Both the position numbers and the translations under genes were made by a program. Under the pieces are notes generated by a model. It searched no databases, was not told the DNA's origin, and saw only the letters and a list, made by a program, of their open reading frames with translations. From Trichoplax adhaerens (lineage: Eukaryota > Placozoa > Uniplacotomia > Trichoplacea > Trichoplacidae): a stretch of 64,000 nt of DNA. Within the stretch, counting starts at the first letter, position 1, and every line of letters begins with the position of its first letter. This document shows positions 38,891-50,900 of this stretch, in pieces. The stretch spans positions 3,292,449 through 3,356,448 of the forward strand of contig NW_002060949.1 of NCBI RefSeq assembly GCF_000150275.1. Reading direction: 5' to 3'.

Positions 38891-41800
38891 ATGGATTTTC
38901 CAGTTATTAAATCTATTCCTGGACAAATAACGCCTATGTACGAAAAGGCTATAGAAAATTACCAATCCGGTAACCTTAATGGAGTGATATGTTATTGTAT
39001 ACAAATCTTGGAAAAAATTCAACGATTACCTAAGAGTAACATTGATCTAGATCGATTTCAATATGATATATATCTTCTAGTTAGCAGTATATACATGAAA
39101 CGAAACGAATGGATAAAAGCCAAAGAAGTCAACGAAAAAGCACGACAAATAGCCGAAAAGATGCATATAGAAATCTTGACTGCCCGCTGTTTAGATAGAC
39201 AAGGCGATATTAAACGAATAAGAGGAAATTGGAATGAGGCATTGGATGATTATACCAAGTCACTGGATATAAAATCAAGCTGCTTAGAACAAGATGATCT
39301 ACGTATTGCCGATTCCTATGAAGATATAGGGACTATTTACAATGCGCAAGGTAGATATGATAAGGCTCTATATATGCATGAGATATCGCTGAAAATTCGA
39401 TTATCAGGGCTGGATGATAATCATTCCGATGTTGCTGCATCCTATAATGGCATCGGAAACGTCTATTATCATCAGGGCAAGTATCAGGATGCTATTTCTA
39501 TGTATGAGAAGTCACTTAAAATCCAGTTATCAGTCCTTAATCATAATCATTCTGATATTGCGAAATCATTTAACGATATGGGAATAGTATATGATGCACA
39601 GGGTAATTACGAAGAGGCTATATCTAAATACGAGAAATCACTCAAAATTCGATTGTCAGTCTTTGATCACGATCATCCCGATGTTGCCAGATTATATACT
39701 AACATGGGGAATGTCTATTATCATCAAGGCAAGTATCAAAATGCTATTTCGATGTACGAAAAATCGCTTAAAATTCAGTTATTAGTCCTTAATCATAGTC
39801 ATCCTGATATTGCGAAATCGTATAGCGACATGGGAATGGTACATGACGCACAAGGCAAGTACGAAGAGGCGATATCGAAGTATGAGAAATCACTCAAAGT
39901 TGGAGTGGCTGTCTTTGGTCACAATCATCCCGATATTGCTAAATCATATAATAAAATGGGAAATGTCTATTACCATCAGAGCAAGTATCAAGATGCTATT
40001 TCGATATATGAGAAATCACTCAAAATTCAATTATCTGTGCTTGATTACAATCATCCTGATACTGCGAAATCATATAACGACCTAGGAGTTGTATATGATG
40101 CACAGGGCAAGCATAAAGAAGCTAGTTCTATGTATGAAAAGTCGCTTAGAATTCGATTATCAGTCCTTGGTCATAATCATCCCGACATTGCAACATCCTA
40201 TAACAACATGGGGAACGTCTATTCTCATCAAAACAAGTATGAGCTTGCAATCTCTATGCTTAAGAAGTCGTTAAAAATTCGATTATCAGTTATTGATCAT
40301 AATCATCCTGATGTTGCACAATCCTATAACGATATAGGATGTGTTTATGATGATCAGGGCAATTATGAAAAGGCTACTGCTATGTATAAGGTGTCGCTTA
40401 AAATTCGATTATCTGTATTCGGTTATAATCATCCCGATATTGCTATATCGTATAACAATATGGGAATTGTTAATTTTAATCAGAGCAAGTATGAAGACGC
40501 TCTTCTTATGTACGAGAAGTCACTTGAAATTCGATTGTCAGTCCTCAATAACAATCATCACGATGTAGCTAAATCATACAACAACATGGGAAATGTTTAT
40601 TGGAATCAGGGCAAGTATGAAGAAGCTATTTGTATGTTTGAGAAATCACTGAAAATTGAATTATCAATTCTTGGTCCTAATCATCCACATGTTGCAATAT
40701 CATATAATAACATGGGAAATAGCTATTTTAATCAATGCAAATATGAAGAAGCTATTTCGATGTATGAAAAATCACTTAAAATTCGATTATCAGTCCTTGG
40801 CTATGACCATCTTGATGTTGCTATATCATATAACAACTTGGGAAATGTTTATATGGATCAAGGAAAGCATGAAAAAGCTATGACTATGTTTGAAAAGTCG
40901 CTCAAAGTTCAATTATCAATCCTTGGTTGCAATCATCCTAATATTGCTAAATTATACAATAACATGGGATCCGCGTATTCTCACCAGAGTAAATACGAGG
41001 AAGCTCTTTCTATGTATAACAATGCACTCAAAATTGAATTATTGGTCGTGGGCCATAAACATATCGATGTTGCCAAATCATATAATAATATAGCAAACAT
41101 TTATTTTCGTCAGAGTAAGCATGAAGAAGCTATTTCTACTTATGAGAAATCACTTAAAATTCATTTATCAGTCTTTGGTCATATGCATATCGACGTTGCT
41201 AAATTATATAGTAACATAGGAGTCGTATATGATGATCAGGGCAAACACGACGAAGCTCTATCCATGTTTGAAAAATCGCTTAAAATTCGACTGATTGCCC
41301 TAGATCACAATCATCCAGATGTTGCCGCATCATGCAACAATATGGGAAACATTTACATGAAGAAGGGCAAGCAGGAAGAAGCTATTAATATGTATGAAAA
41401 TTCACTCAAAATTCAATTATCAGTCCTTGATTGCAATCATCCCGTTATCGCCAAATTATACACCAATATAGGAGCAGTCTACCATGATCAGGGCAAATAT
41501 GAAAAGGCTGTTTCTATGTATAAAGAATCGCTCAAAATTCAGTTATCTGTCCTTGGTTACAATCATTCCGATGTCGCAAAATCATATGACAATCTAGGAA
41601 ATGCCTACTTTAATCAGAATAAACATGGAGAGGCTATTTCTATATATGAGAACTCGCTCAAAATTCGATTATCTGTCCTTGGCTGTAATCATACTGATAT
41701 TGCTAAATTGTATAATAACATAGGAGCTGTACATGGTGCTCAATGTAAGTATGAAGAGGCGATTTCTATGTACAAAAAATCTCTTAAAATTCAATTGTCG

Positions 41801-42916
41801 GCCTTTAGTCATAATCATCCCGATATTGCTACATCATATAATAACTTGGGAGCTATGTATAACGCTCAAAACAAGTATGAAGAAGCTATTTCTATGTATA
41901 AAAAATCACTTAAAATTAAACTGTCAGTGTTTGGTCATAATCACTCTGATATTGCTGTATCATATGGAAATCTTGGCACTATCTATTCTCTTCAAGGCAG
42001 ACACGAAGAGGCTATTCCCATGTATAATAAATCACTTGAAATTCAATTGTCAATTCTTGGTCACAATCATCCTGATATTGCAAAATTGTATAACAATATA
42101 GGAACCGTCTATGATGAGCAATGCAAGTATGAAGAAGCTATTTCTATGCATAAGAAATCACTTAAAATTCGATTATCAGTCCTTGATCACAATCATTTAG
42201 ATATTGCAGCGTCATATAACAATATGGGAAATGTCTATTCTCATCAAAGTAAGCATGAAGAAGCTATTTCTATGTATGAAATGTCACTGGAAATCCAATT
42301 GTCAGTTCTAGATCGCAATCATTTTGAAGTTATTAATTTATATAACAACATAGGAGCTGCATATAGAAATCAAGCTAAATATGAAAAGGCAATCGCTATG
42401 TACGAGAAATCACTTAAAATTCAATTGCTAGCCCTTGGTGACAATCACCCCAATATTGCTACAACATATAACAATATGGGAATTGTATATTCTCATCAGC
42501 ATAAATATGAGGAGGCCATTTCTATGCATGAGAAGTCACTCAAAATTCGATTAGCAGTCCTTAATTCTAATCATCCCGATATTGCTGCATCATATAACAA
42601 TATGGGAAATAGCTATTATGATCAGGGTAAATATGAAGAGGCTATAACTATGTTTCAGCAATCGCTCAAAATTCGATTATCAGTCCTCGATCATAATCAT
42701 CTTGATATCGCTGCAATTTATAACAACATGGGATCTGTGTATTGTGATCAAAGCAAGTATGGAGAGGCCATATCTATGTACAAGAAGTCACTAGAAATTC
42801 AATCATCCGTCCTTGATCATAATCATCCAGATATCGCTACAACATATAACAATCTCGAAAATGTCTATAAATATCAGAGTAAGCTTAAACAAGCCACTTC
42901 TATGTATCAGAAATAG
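38891..42916 (+). CDS. large intronless kinesin-light-chain-type TPR repeat protein
   Basis: 1341 aa from ATG 38891 to TAG 42916, no introns. Residues 1-137 are helical and look like diverged TPRs. From residue 138 there are 28 complete 42-residue units and a 28-residue partial unit. The consensus unit is roughly D-IA-SYNN-GNVY-QGKYEEAISMYEKSLKI-LSVL-HNHP, i.e. the KLC/TPR_12 type. Such arrays form a superhelical protein-binding scaffold (family knowledge). I see no NB-ARC, kinase, signal peptide or membrane segment, so the protein is probably cytosolic and its partner is unknown. The units are very similar to each other, pointing to recent expansion or gene conversion. The stop falls inside a unit, and repeat-like sequence continues beyond it. 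Two decayed relatives lie upstream on the same strand. Confidence 0.9.
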   Translation: MDFPVIKSIPGQITPMYEKAIENYQSGNLNGVICYCIQILEKIQRLPKSNIDLDRFQYDIYLLVSSIYMKRNEWIKAKEVNEKARQIAEKMHIEILTARCLDRQGDIKRIRGNWNEALDDYTKSLDIKSSCLEQDDLRIADSYEDIGTIYNAQGRYDKALYMHEISLKIRLSGLDDNHSDVAASYNGIGNVYYHQGKYQDAISMYEKSLKIQLSVLNHNHSDIAKSFNDMGIVYDAQGNYEEAISKYEKSLKIRLSVFDHDHPDVARLYTNMGNVYYHQGKYQNAISMYEKSLKIQLLVLNHSHPDIAKSYSDMGMVHDAQGKYEEAISKYEKSLKVGVAVFGHNHPDIAKSYNKMGNVYYHQSKYQDAISIYEKSLKIQLSVLDYNHPDTAKSYNDLGVVYDAQGKHKEASSMYEKSLRIRLSVLGHNHPDIATSYNNMGNVYSHQNKYELAISMLKKSLKIRLSVIDHNHPDVAQSYNDIGCVYDDQGNYEKATAMYKVSLKIRLSVFGYNHPDIAISYNNMGIVNFNQSKYEDALLMYEKSLEIRLSVLNNNHHDVAKSYNNMGNVYWNQGKYEEAICMFEKSLKIELSILGPNHPHVAISYNNMGNSYFNQCKYEEAISMYEKSLKIRLSVLGYDHLDVAISYNNLGNVYMDQGKHEKAMTMFEKSLKVQLSILGCNHPNIAKLYNNMGSAYSHQSKYEEALSMYNNALKIELLVVGHKHIDVAKSYNNIANIYFRQSKHEEAISTYEKSLKIHLSVFGHMHIDVAKLYSNIGVVYDDQGKHDEALSMFEKSLKIRLIALDHNHPDVAASCNNMGNIYMKKGKQEEAINMYENSLKIQLSVLDCNHPVIAKLYTNIGAVYHDQGKYEKAVSMYKESLKIQLSVLGYNHSDVAKSYDNLGNAYFNQNKHGEAISIYENSLKIRLSVLGCNHTDIAKLYNNIGAVHGAQCKYEEAISMYKKSLKIQLSAFSHNHPDIATSYNNLGAMYNAQNKYEEAISMYKKSLKIKLSVFGHNHSDIAVSYGNLGTIYSLQGRHEEAIPMYNKSLEIQLSILGHNHPDIAKLYNNIGTVYDEQCKYEEAISMHKKSLKIRLSVLDHNHLDIAASYNNMGNVYSHQSKHEEAISMYEMSLEIQLSVLDRNHFEVINLYNNIGAAYRNQAKYEKAIAMYEKSLKIQLLALGDNHPNIATTYNNMGIVYSHQHKYEEAISMHEKSLKIRLAVLNSNHPDIAASYNNMGNSYYDQGKYEEAITMFQQSLKIRLSVLDHNHLDIAAIYNNMGSVYCDQSKYGEAISMYKKSLEIQSSVLDHNHPDIATTYNNLENVYKYQSKLKQATSMYQK
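39428..40183 (+). repeat. 252-bp (two-unit) higher-order repeat inside the TPR gene
   Basis: TPR units 2, 4 and 6 share VYYHQ.KYQ.AIS and end in QLSVL/QLLVL, while units 3, 5 and 7 share V.DAQG.(Y/H) (two have AISKYEKSLK). The alternation means three tandem copies of an 84-residue block, duplicated as a pair rather than as single units. Confidence 0.8.
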
Positions 42917-43100
42917 CTCAAAATTTCATTATCATTCCTCGATAGTTATGACTGCAGTAAGGTAAAGTTATATTTGCAGCATAGAAAAGATTTATTATAA
43001 TCAAGTCAAGTATGAGGGCCACATTACATGTTTTAGAACTCATTCAAAATTACGTTATCATGATCATTCTAATGCTTGCAGTCCAACAACTACTTATGCA
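42917..43100 (+). pseudogene. decayed 3' continuation of the TPR array
   Basis: Directly after the TAG the same frame reads LKISLSFLDSYD, the normal continuation of the interrupted unit. After further stops come YNQVKYEG (compare Y.NQGKYEE), then HSKLRY and HDHSN. So the gene was once longer, and its current stop arose within a unit at a position where other units encode Ser. Confidence 0.7.
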
Positions 43101-44959
43101 GAATCTTTAAATTAAATTTAACAATTGAATATCTTTACAAGAAACGTACGAACTGAATACTATTTTTACGCACAATTGTTTTGGTCGATTGCCTAGTCCA
43201 TTTACTTAACTATATCAACTTGCTTAAATTGCAGAATTAAGCCATTTCGTCCAGTATAATGTTAACCAAATTAAATAACACTTTATCAAATGAGGGGTTT
43301 TTGCAATGCTCCGATATTGGATAACGGAGGCAAAATTTTAAAATTGAGAGAATATTATAAAATACGTTTACAACAGTAATGAAGAGCATAAAATTACTCT
43401 TTATAGATAAGTTGATAATAAATAATAATTGCTTGTAAATGTACTAAGTATTATAAATGCTTTTAAATAAGTGATTGATATATTGTAGGTATAATGTATT
43501 TTTGTGATCATTATTTTCGAGATACGGTATCGTTTGCAACGATATGTGTTATTTTGTAAGGATTATCCCGATGGTTAGTATTAACGAATTAAGGACATTA
43601 GGATCGTAGACTCTAGATGAATTTGTAAGAGAAATCCTTTGATTCCATGAAAATTTATAACATTTTACTTAATCGCTATGGGGATCTAGAGTAGCTGATG
43701 ATTAAACTTTGAGCGGTCACATGCATACTTGTTTCGTTTATTAGGATAAAATTTAAGTGCGATTTGATGATCTTATCCCTAGTTCACATTAGGTGAAATT
43801 TAATCAGAAAGTATGAAAGAAGATGTAGTAGTTAAGAATATTGATTGGATTTTGCCGTTTTAAATGAAGACTGAACTAGGAAATATGAACCCAGCTGATA
43901 AGCTCTCTTGCTATACATATTATTTTGATATTTCCTGATGGTTGAGGCTACCGATGTGTCTTAGCCCATTGTATTGTTTTGTATAAAATTTTTGATGAAC
44001 GGTAGTTGAACTTATTGATTGAAATTCTATATAAAACTATAAATTGCCTACATCAAATTATTAGCTATTGAATATTATGTGAAATTCAGTTGTGGTACCC
44101 TACTAAGTACGTACGTAATGTCCGCAATAGCCACAAATATATTACTACATTAACTATTATTATTATTCGTACATACTAGATTGCAATCGCACTTTATGCT
44201 GTACTTACCCATATCATCATTCATCATTGAATAAGTACAATATATAGTATAATAAGTGACTGTATAATTGCATATTGAGCCCTGTATAACCAATACTGTA
44301 CAAGTGGTCAATCATCATATGTTGAGTCGAAATATTTTGTTAGGAATTTTCGAACTCTACATTTTGTAGAATTATAGATATCGATGATTTTATTATTGAA
44401 TTATCAAGACTATAATCTTGGTTGTCAAGATTCTTTCGGTAATAAATAGTAGCAATTCTCTAATACCTCGTCTACACCGTCAATGACGCTATAACTATAA
44501 TGTAGTATTCGGTCGTTGGAACTGGCCTATTTGATGATATAGCAAATCTCATCTCTTAAAGTTAGTAAGAGGCGTTTTTCATTAGCGTAGGTGTGACAGA
44601 TATTTACTAAAATAGTGCTTGATATCGTGTCCACTTATTTTAGTAGACTTAATTTGATAATCAATCCGTCATATCTACTATTCCTCAGCAAAAAAATGAA
44701 TTCTTTCAAAATAATCCATTGTTTTATATAACTTGCTAAAATAAAATTAGCATCGCTAATAAAGGATATATTGTAAGAATAGCAACAAGTTACAATAACT
44801 TCTATCATACAATTTTATTTTGGATGGAGTAATAACTGTCTATTCACAGTATCACTAATAATAACTTGTAAATACTCATATATTTACAGGTAGCTATGTA
44901 TAGAACACGTTATACATTATATTTGATTATATAAACTAAATTTTATAGGTTATCCATCA
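43101..44959. other. intergenic region between TPR gene and ERCC4 (3' ends facing)
   Basis: AT-rich with no supported gene. The two flanking genes converge here. A minus-strand AATAAA at 44814-44819, about 140 bp past the ERCC4 stop, is a candidate polyadenylation signal. Confidence 0.5.
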
Positions 44960-47900
44960 TCACTTCTTTCTTGATACAGTAGAAGTTGCAGATACTTTCT
45001 GATTAACAGAATGTATAAACTCCCAAAGATTTTTTCCAACGTTTGTGTTGCCTAACAGCTCAATGAGACGTTCCTTATTTGCAGTTCGTAGCTCTTGAAA
45101 ATCTTTTATATTATTCATAATAGATCTACAACGTATGGTCAATATTAACCAAAACTTTTTACTTTTAGTGGTATAAAATAGCACAAAGTCCGTCATGAGT
45201 TGTAGTAAAATAACTATCCTGCGCTAAAAATTTATACATTGCATTACCTATAGTTTTTTATGGATATTCCTGGAAGTTTTAAAACAAAGTCTTGCGTTTT
45301 AGGTGTATACATATCATATTGGACAACTGCATTTTCTTCATCTCCAACTTCACTAGCATAATTGGGGTCAGGCTCATCATGATTTAACTATAGTATTTAG
45401 CAATCGCATAATAAAGTTATCCTATTAAATATAAATACACCTAGCCTAACTTGTGCAAAATAAGGTATCTCATAGTTATTTCGCTTGATCATATTGTGTG
45501 AAATAAAACGATGAACTAACCTTTAATTGTTCAAATAGCTCGGCAGTAGAGTGTGGACTGTCACACCATAGCAATCTTAACTAGTTTTATCAAAAATAGT
45601 AGTTATACACATCTACGCTCAAGGAACAATAGGGTTACATAATTTAATGTTCACATCTAAGTTATACACTTACTTTTGGAAACTGTAATGTCAAAAGAGC
45701 AACTTTGGAAGTAAGGTCTTGAAAGGAAATCTCACCCGGGTGAAAGCGCTTAGATTCAAGAACGAAAGGTTTATTTTTAACAAACTCTATCAACAATATT
45801 GGACGTTGATAATATCTGGTCATTGCAACGACTTGGTTATATCTTAAGATAAGAAAATAAATGCCGTATAGAAGAAGAGGTTAGTAAAAGTGGTACGAAA
45901 GATTAAAATATGAATCTTACTTACAAACGACCACTATTTAAAGAACCAATCAAGTCACTTAAACTCTTTCTTTCCACACACATATCTGGAGATAATATAT
46001 AATCTCCAATCTAGTTAACATAGCCATCATTCGTCAATTTGGTTTAAGAATATGAATATTCTTTAATTAAAATATTATATAGAAGATATTTGGGCTACCT
46101 TTAAAGTAATAGGTACTATGTCAATTCCTCTCTTGTGAATTAAAGATGGCAGCTCACTTCGAAATTCACGTACATCAACAATAATCTATATTAAAATTAG
46201 AGAAAATTGTCATAAATGATATATAACAACACTTTTCATCTCATTAACTGCACTTGCATTAAAAGACTAGATAAATAACCTTCCTATTCCGATTAACTTG
46301 ACTTCTACCGCCTGCTATCCTTGTGTCAACATTCATAGCTATCGATTGGATGTCGCAAGAAAATTGCTGACAGCTGTCGGATTTACCTTCCCTTTCTTCA
46401 GGTATAACCATTGCCTACGTTCGATCGTACTGCATTTACTTTCACGATGTTATATGAAATCGCGTATAATTTGTTACTATTCAGAATTAAAATACGGTAT
46501 ATATTATGTTTTTAATTTACCGCTTTTTCACGAATTAAAGTCTCAAATGCTTCTTTTTCTTTCCTTAATGCCGTTAGATATTTCTAAACAAGCACATATG
46601 AGTATGATAAATAAAAATATAGGCACTTCTTCAACTTTTGACCCATGCACAAATTAATCACATTCCTATCACAGCCACAAGGCTATAAGATTTAAAATTA
46701 CCTGCTCTTCGGCTGATGATGAATACATCGTGAAATATACTCGAAGTTGCTGACCCGGCCGTGATGCTTTAAATACCTTTATATCAGATGATTAAATCCA
46801 CAGAACCCGCAATTTAGCGTACTTAACCAGTCGTCTCACGAATAATGTTATTAGTTGACTACTACTCACTTCTAATTGTCGTACAAAGACAAGCTCTGGA
46901 TCATACAAGATGACAAAGCGTGGATTAAGTGAAGTCAGAACCCGTGTAAGACTGTATGGATCACTGAAAAAAACGAAAATATACTTATTTTAAATGTCCG
47001 TAATGTTCATTCCATCATATGATCGTACCTGCAGCCATGTAACGGGTGAATGGTAATAGCGTTTAGAGGAAGACCTTCAATTTCCTCAGGATTTAAGTGA
47101 ATAGCATCTAGAAGATCAAGATTAGAAGAGATATACTTGTGCATTCTTTGCATAGAAAGCCGTTTGGGTCATAAGCTATACAACAAACCTGTTTTGCTCT
47201 TCTTTTTGCTAGTCTCTTCCTGATTTTCTGCCTCATTACTTTTACGTTTTTCTTTCGATTTTTTTGAGAGTTTAACCATAATAGGTGAAATCTAAAGGTT
47301 GATATTACAATTACGGTTAATGACATATCTCTATACCGACTGTATACGTGTAGATGGACATAAAAGTCATGCCTTAGAGCTTGAACTAGCCGAGATTTCT
47401 GCGTTACGATTTTCATTCCCCGTACCTATTATTTGTTAAATATAAAATAATTTTAGTTTTATACGATAGCATATCAAATCATTAACGATGCATTTTCCAC
47501 TTGAAATCGAGTTATAGCAATCTCATTAGCAAATAAAATACCGTGATTCCTTACCATCTGCAAGGGATATTTTATTTTTTTCTGATCTGGTTCTGTTAAA
47601 ATTCCGCATAAGAGCCTCACGTTCTCCATGAATGAGATACTGAATGCAGTTACGTTTAACAAATCAACCGTTAATGCAGATATTAAAGTGACTTTCAACG
47701 TGAACTGCTCTATCAATCTAACAGATCTTACATTTTTAATCTGATAACATGTTCTTTCGTCTAAAGCACATATCAATACCCGTTTTTCTTCAGCTATTAT
47801 TTAACGAAGTAAAAACTGCAACTTAGTATTTTCAAGACTGCGTACGCAAGGATCATAGAAAACATCAAATAATGACTGCCTTCCAAAATTTTATCATCTT

Positions 47901-50900
47901 GTACTAACAGTTACAATCCATATCCTTAATTTCTTCCAGAATTTTAGTCAGCAGACTCCATTTTGGATTTGGTTCAAGAAGAGTATCTAAGTTTTAAGAT
48001 TGCATAATATTAGCAAGATAATGTATATAGTAATAAAATTATCAGATTATGCTAATCAGGTGTATGTGGTATGAGAGACCAAATGGTAGATAAACTGAAA
48101 TCATACCTAACTGATCTGATTCTATAAATTCCGCCCTTTTCGTAATACATAATTTTATTAGACAATGTGATTTCAGCTTATTTATTTATGCCCTGAAATC
48201 TATAATTACCTTGTCTTCGAGTTTTCAGTCGCTACGGTACTGTCACCAAAAACACGCTTTCGAGCATGCTGGAAACATAGTAGATATTAAATATATTGAA
48301 TCTGATTTAAGTGTATATATTCCATACAAATCCACGAAGGACGGTCTACTTACTGTAAACAATACGTTCGTCGAATCTAGAAATAGCCAAAGTGAATACT
48401 TATTCAGTCGTGTTCCGTTTGTTCTACGAAAGTTCATAACATCATAAGAAAATATATTTTCATCTTAAAAATATTACCATGTGCAATCATTTTTAAGTAC
48501 GAATTATATTATTAGGTAACTGTTAGTTAACCTGACAGATTCCAAATAATTCAGAAATGTAATGCAATCGTACTGTGTCAAGAATCTAAAATCAAGTATT
48601 AGTGAATACTAGCGCTAAACAAAAATGAAACTATTAATTACTTATTAATCTAAAAATACAAACAAGATTAGCAAGCGCAGCATCTTCAAATCATCTATCA
48701 ATTGCTTGGTCTTTCCACTCTATCAATATTATTTTCACATTATTAGTACAAATTAAATTTTGCCAATTATATTATTTTTTCCTTCTCACCAACTGGTGCC
48801 ATATAGGCTCAAGTTGTACTTTTACTATATTATCGAACGCTTGGCTCATCGCATTCTCAACCACCAAATCCGATGTATCTAACTACATATCAATTGCACT
48901 TTGTTTACCGTTACATCATAACTTTCAAATCGAGAATGTGTAATTACATTGTATTTAACATGTGCTTAATTAATGGGAGTAATAATTTACCGATGGATTG
49001 CCCTTTTTCAGTTCTTTCAAACACGTATAGATAATATCTATGATCGCGGTTTGAATTGTAACCATGTGCTTTGTCATTGGTATCAACAATTCCACTACAT
49101 CAACCTGCGGATAAATTTAATAGTAGTAAGGAAATTAAAGCTTTCCCGAGAAAATTGCTTTTACATTGTCGTCTGAATTATTTTACCTTATGTTTCTCCA
49201 AGCAGCCTGTAACCGTAGCATGAAATCTTATCGATAATGTTACAAAATATAGTACATTAGAATTATCTCAGAATTAATAAACTCCGTGAAAATTATCATA
49301 CCTTGGCCAAAGAAATAATTTCCTGACAAAAAGATTTTTCATTACTTTTTCAACTTGAGAGAAACCAGAAGTGAACGTTGAGGGAGCATCAGAGAATGCT
49401 TTGACAAATCCGTTCTAAAATATTGAGAAATTGTTTAAAAATTTCACAGCTCAAGACATTTTGATTAAGTACAGGTCAGTAATAGAAAATTAGTTATTCG
49501 ATTACTTTGTTATTTTGCCGATATAGTCTTGTAATGAAAGCTTCTTGGTAAGACTCTATCATTCTACATTGTAGGTAAAATAAGCTTTGCTCGTATATTG
49601 GTAACAAAAATGATCAATTTCATGAATTTGGATAGCTAACTAACTTGTGAGCCTTTGCAACAATGATGCCGTTGATAAGGTGAATTGGGACTCTCTTCGA
49701 TAACATATCGACAACCAAAATTCGAGGTGTCACAAACAAAACACCACCTTGTAGATAGATTTCTTCCCTGGTTTTAATAAGTTTTTTCGGGGATTAGGTA
49801 TCGCCATCTAATACGTAATATGTCGCTAGAAGATACTAGCTTAAAGATACATATTTCGCTCATCTATTTTTATAGATTGTAAAGTAATAGTAGGTACTAC
49901 AGTACGAGGTATAGAAGATAGCTTAGGTCAAGGTAAGGTCTGCCAACATTTTAATCTCATTCCAACTACATGATTATGAAATTTTCGATTTCCATAATGC
50001 CAAGATGTGATATCATTGGTAATTTTTAGCTCACCTTTCAATAGATGAATACTGGCTAGTAATAATTTTGGGTATAAGATCTACATTGTGTGCTTTCAAT
50101 TCCTCGATGAAATATTCCTTTGACATACGGATAAATTCCAAAATGTTAATTTATAATATGAAGGTGTTATTAATTACGCTTATATTGCTTACAGTATATA
50201 CTATATCGTACATAAAAACTACGGTATGAAAATTATCCAAAGAGATTGATTAAGTGGAATAATAACCTCTTGATAATTAGAAGTATTTAATACCAGTACA
50301 AATGACTTAGGACTGCAATACAATTTCAAAAAATTGAGCATCATTCTGTCAACTCCAAGGCCTCTAACGACAATAATAAATTATAAGAAAAAAAGATTAG
50401 CGAAATATAATTAATTTGTATCGTTCGATGATTAGTGGAGAAGCTGAATATAAAAGATTAGTATGGTAATGTACTATATGTTGAGTCTTGAATCACTGAA
50501 TGTAGCCACAAATGCAATAACGATCAATAACATTTCCAATGCAATACAATAAAGTAGCCTTCAGCATAAAGTTCTATGAAAGTAAGGTTGTTTTACAAGG
50601 TTTACGTATATAGTATGTTACAAACTTAGATTTCAGTCAATGTATTAACACAGCTGAAAGCGTTTAGTTGTAACAAAAATCCCCTCCTGATGTGATCTTT
50701 GAAGATAGAAGTAATTCTAGTAAGACCGAAATTATGGCGCTATTTTAGTTATGTTATATAACGTAGAATTTAGCTTAAAATAAAAGTTCTTGTAGATCTA
50801 GTATCTTTCCAGTTACATCTAATATAAGAAAGTTATTACGGTTGTCTTCGCTGTATAAACAAAACATCAAGTGTTTAGTAAAAGGTTAGCCATATACGCG

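Noticed and set aside
39591-42101. Several open frames of 60-120 codons on the plus strand within the TPR gene
   Set aside because: They are periodic out-of-frame shadows of the 42-codon repeat and share no independent motif.
46298-46657. 119-codon plus-strand open frame
   Set aside because: It lies antisense to ERCC4 exons 23-24, whose minus-strand reading matches XPF closely, so it is a chance frame.
47108-47776. Two ~100-codon minus-strand open frames
   Set aside because: They overlap ERCC4 exons but read partly in other frames and through introns; the exon reading gives the XPF linker instead.
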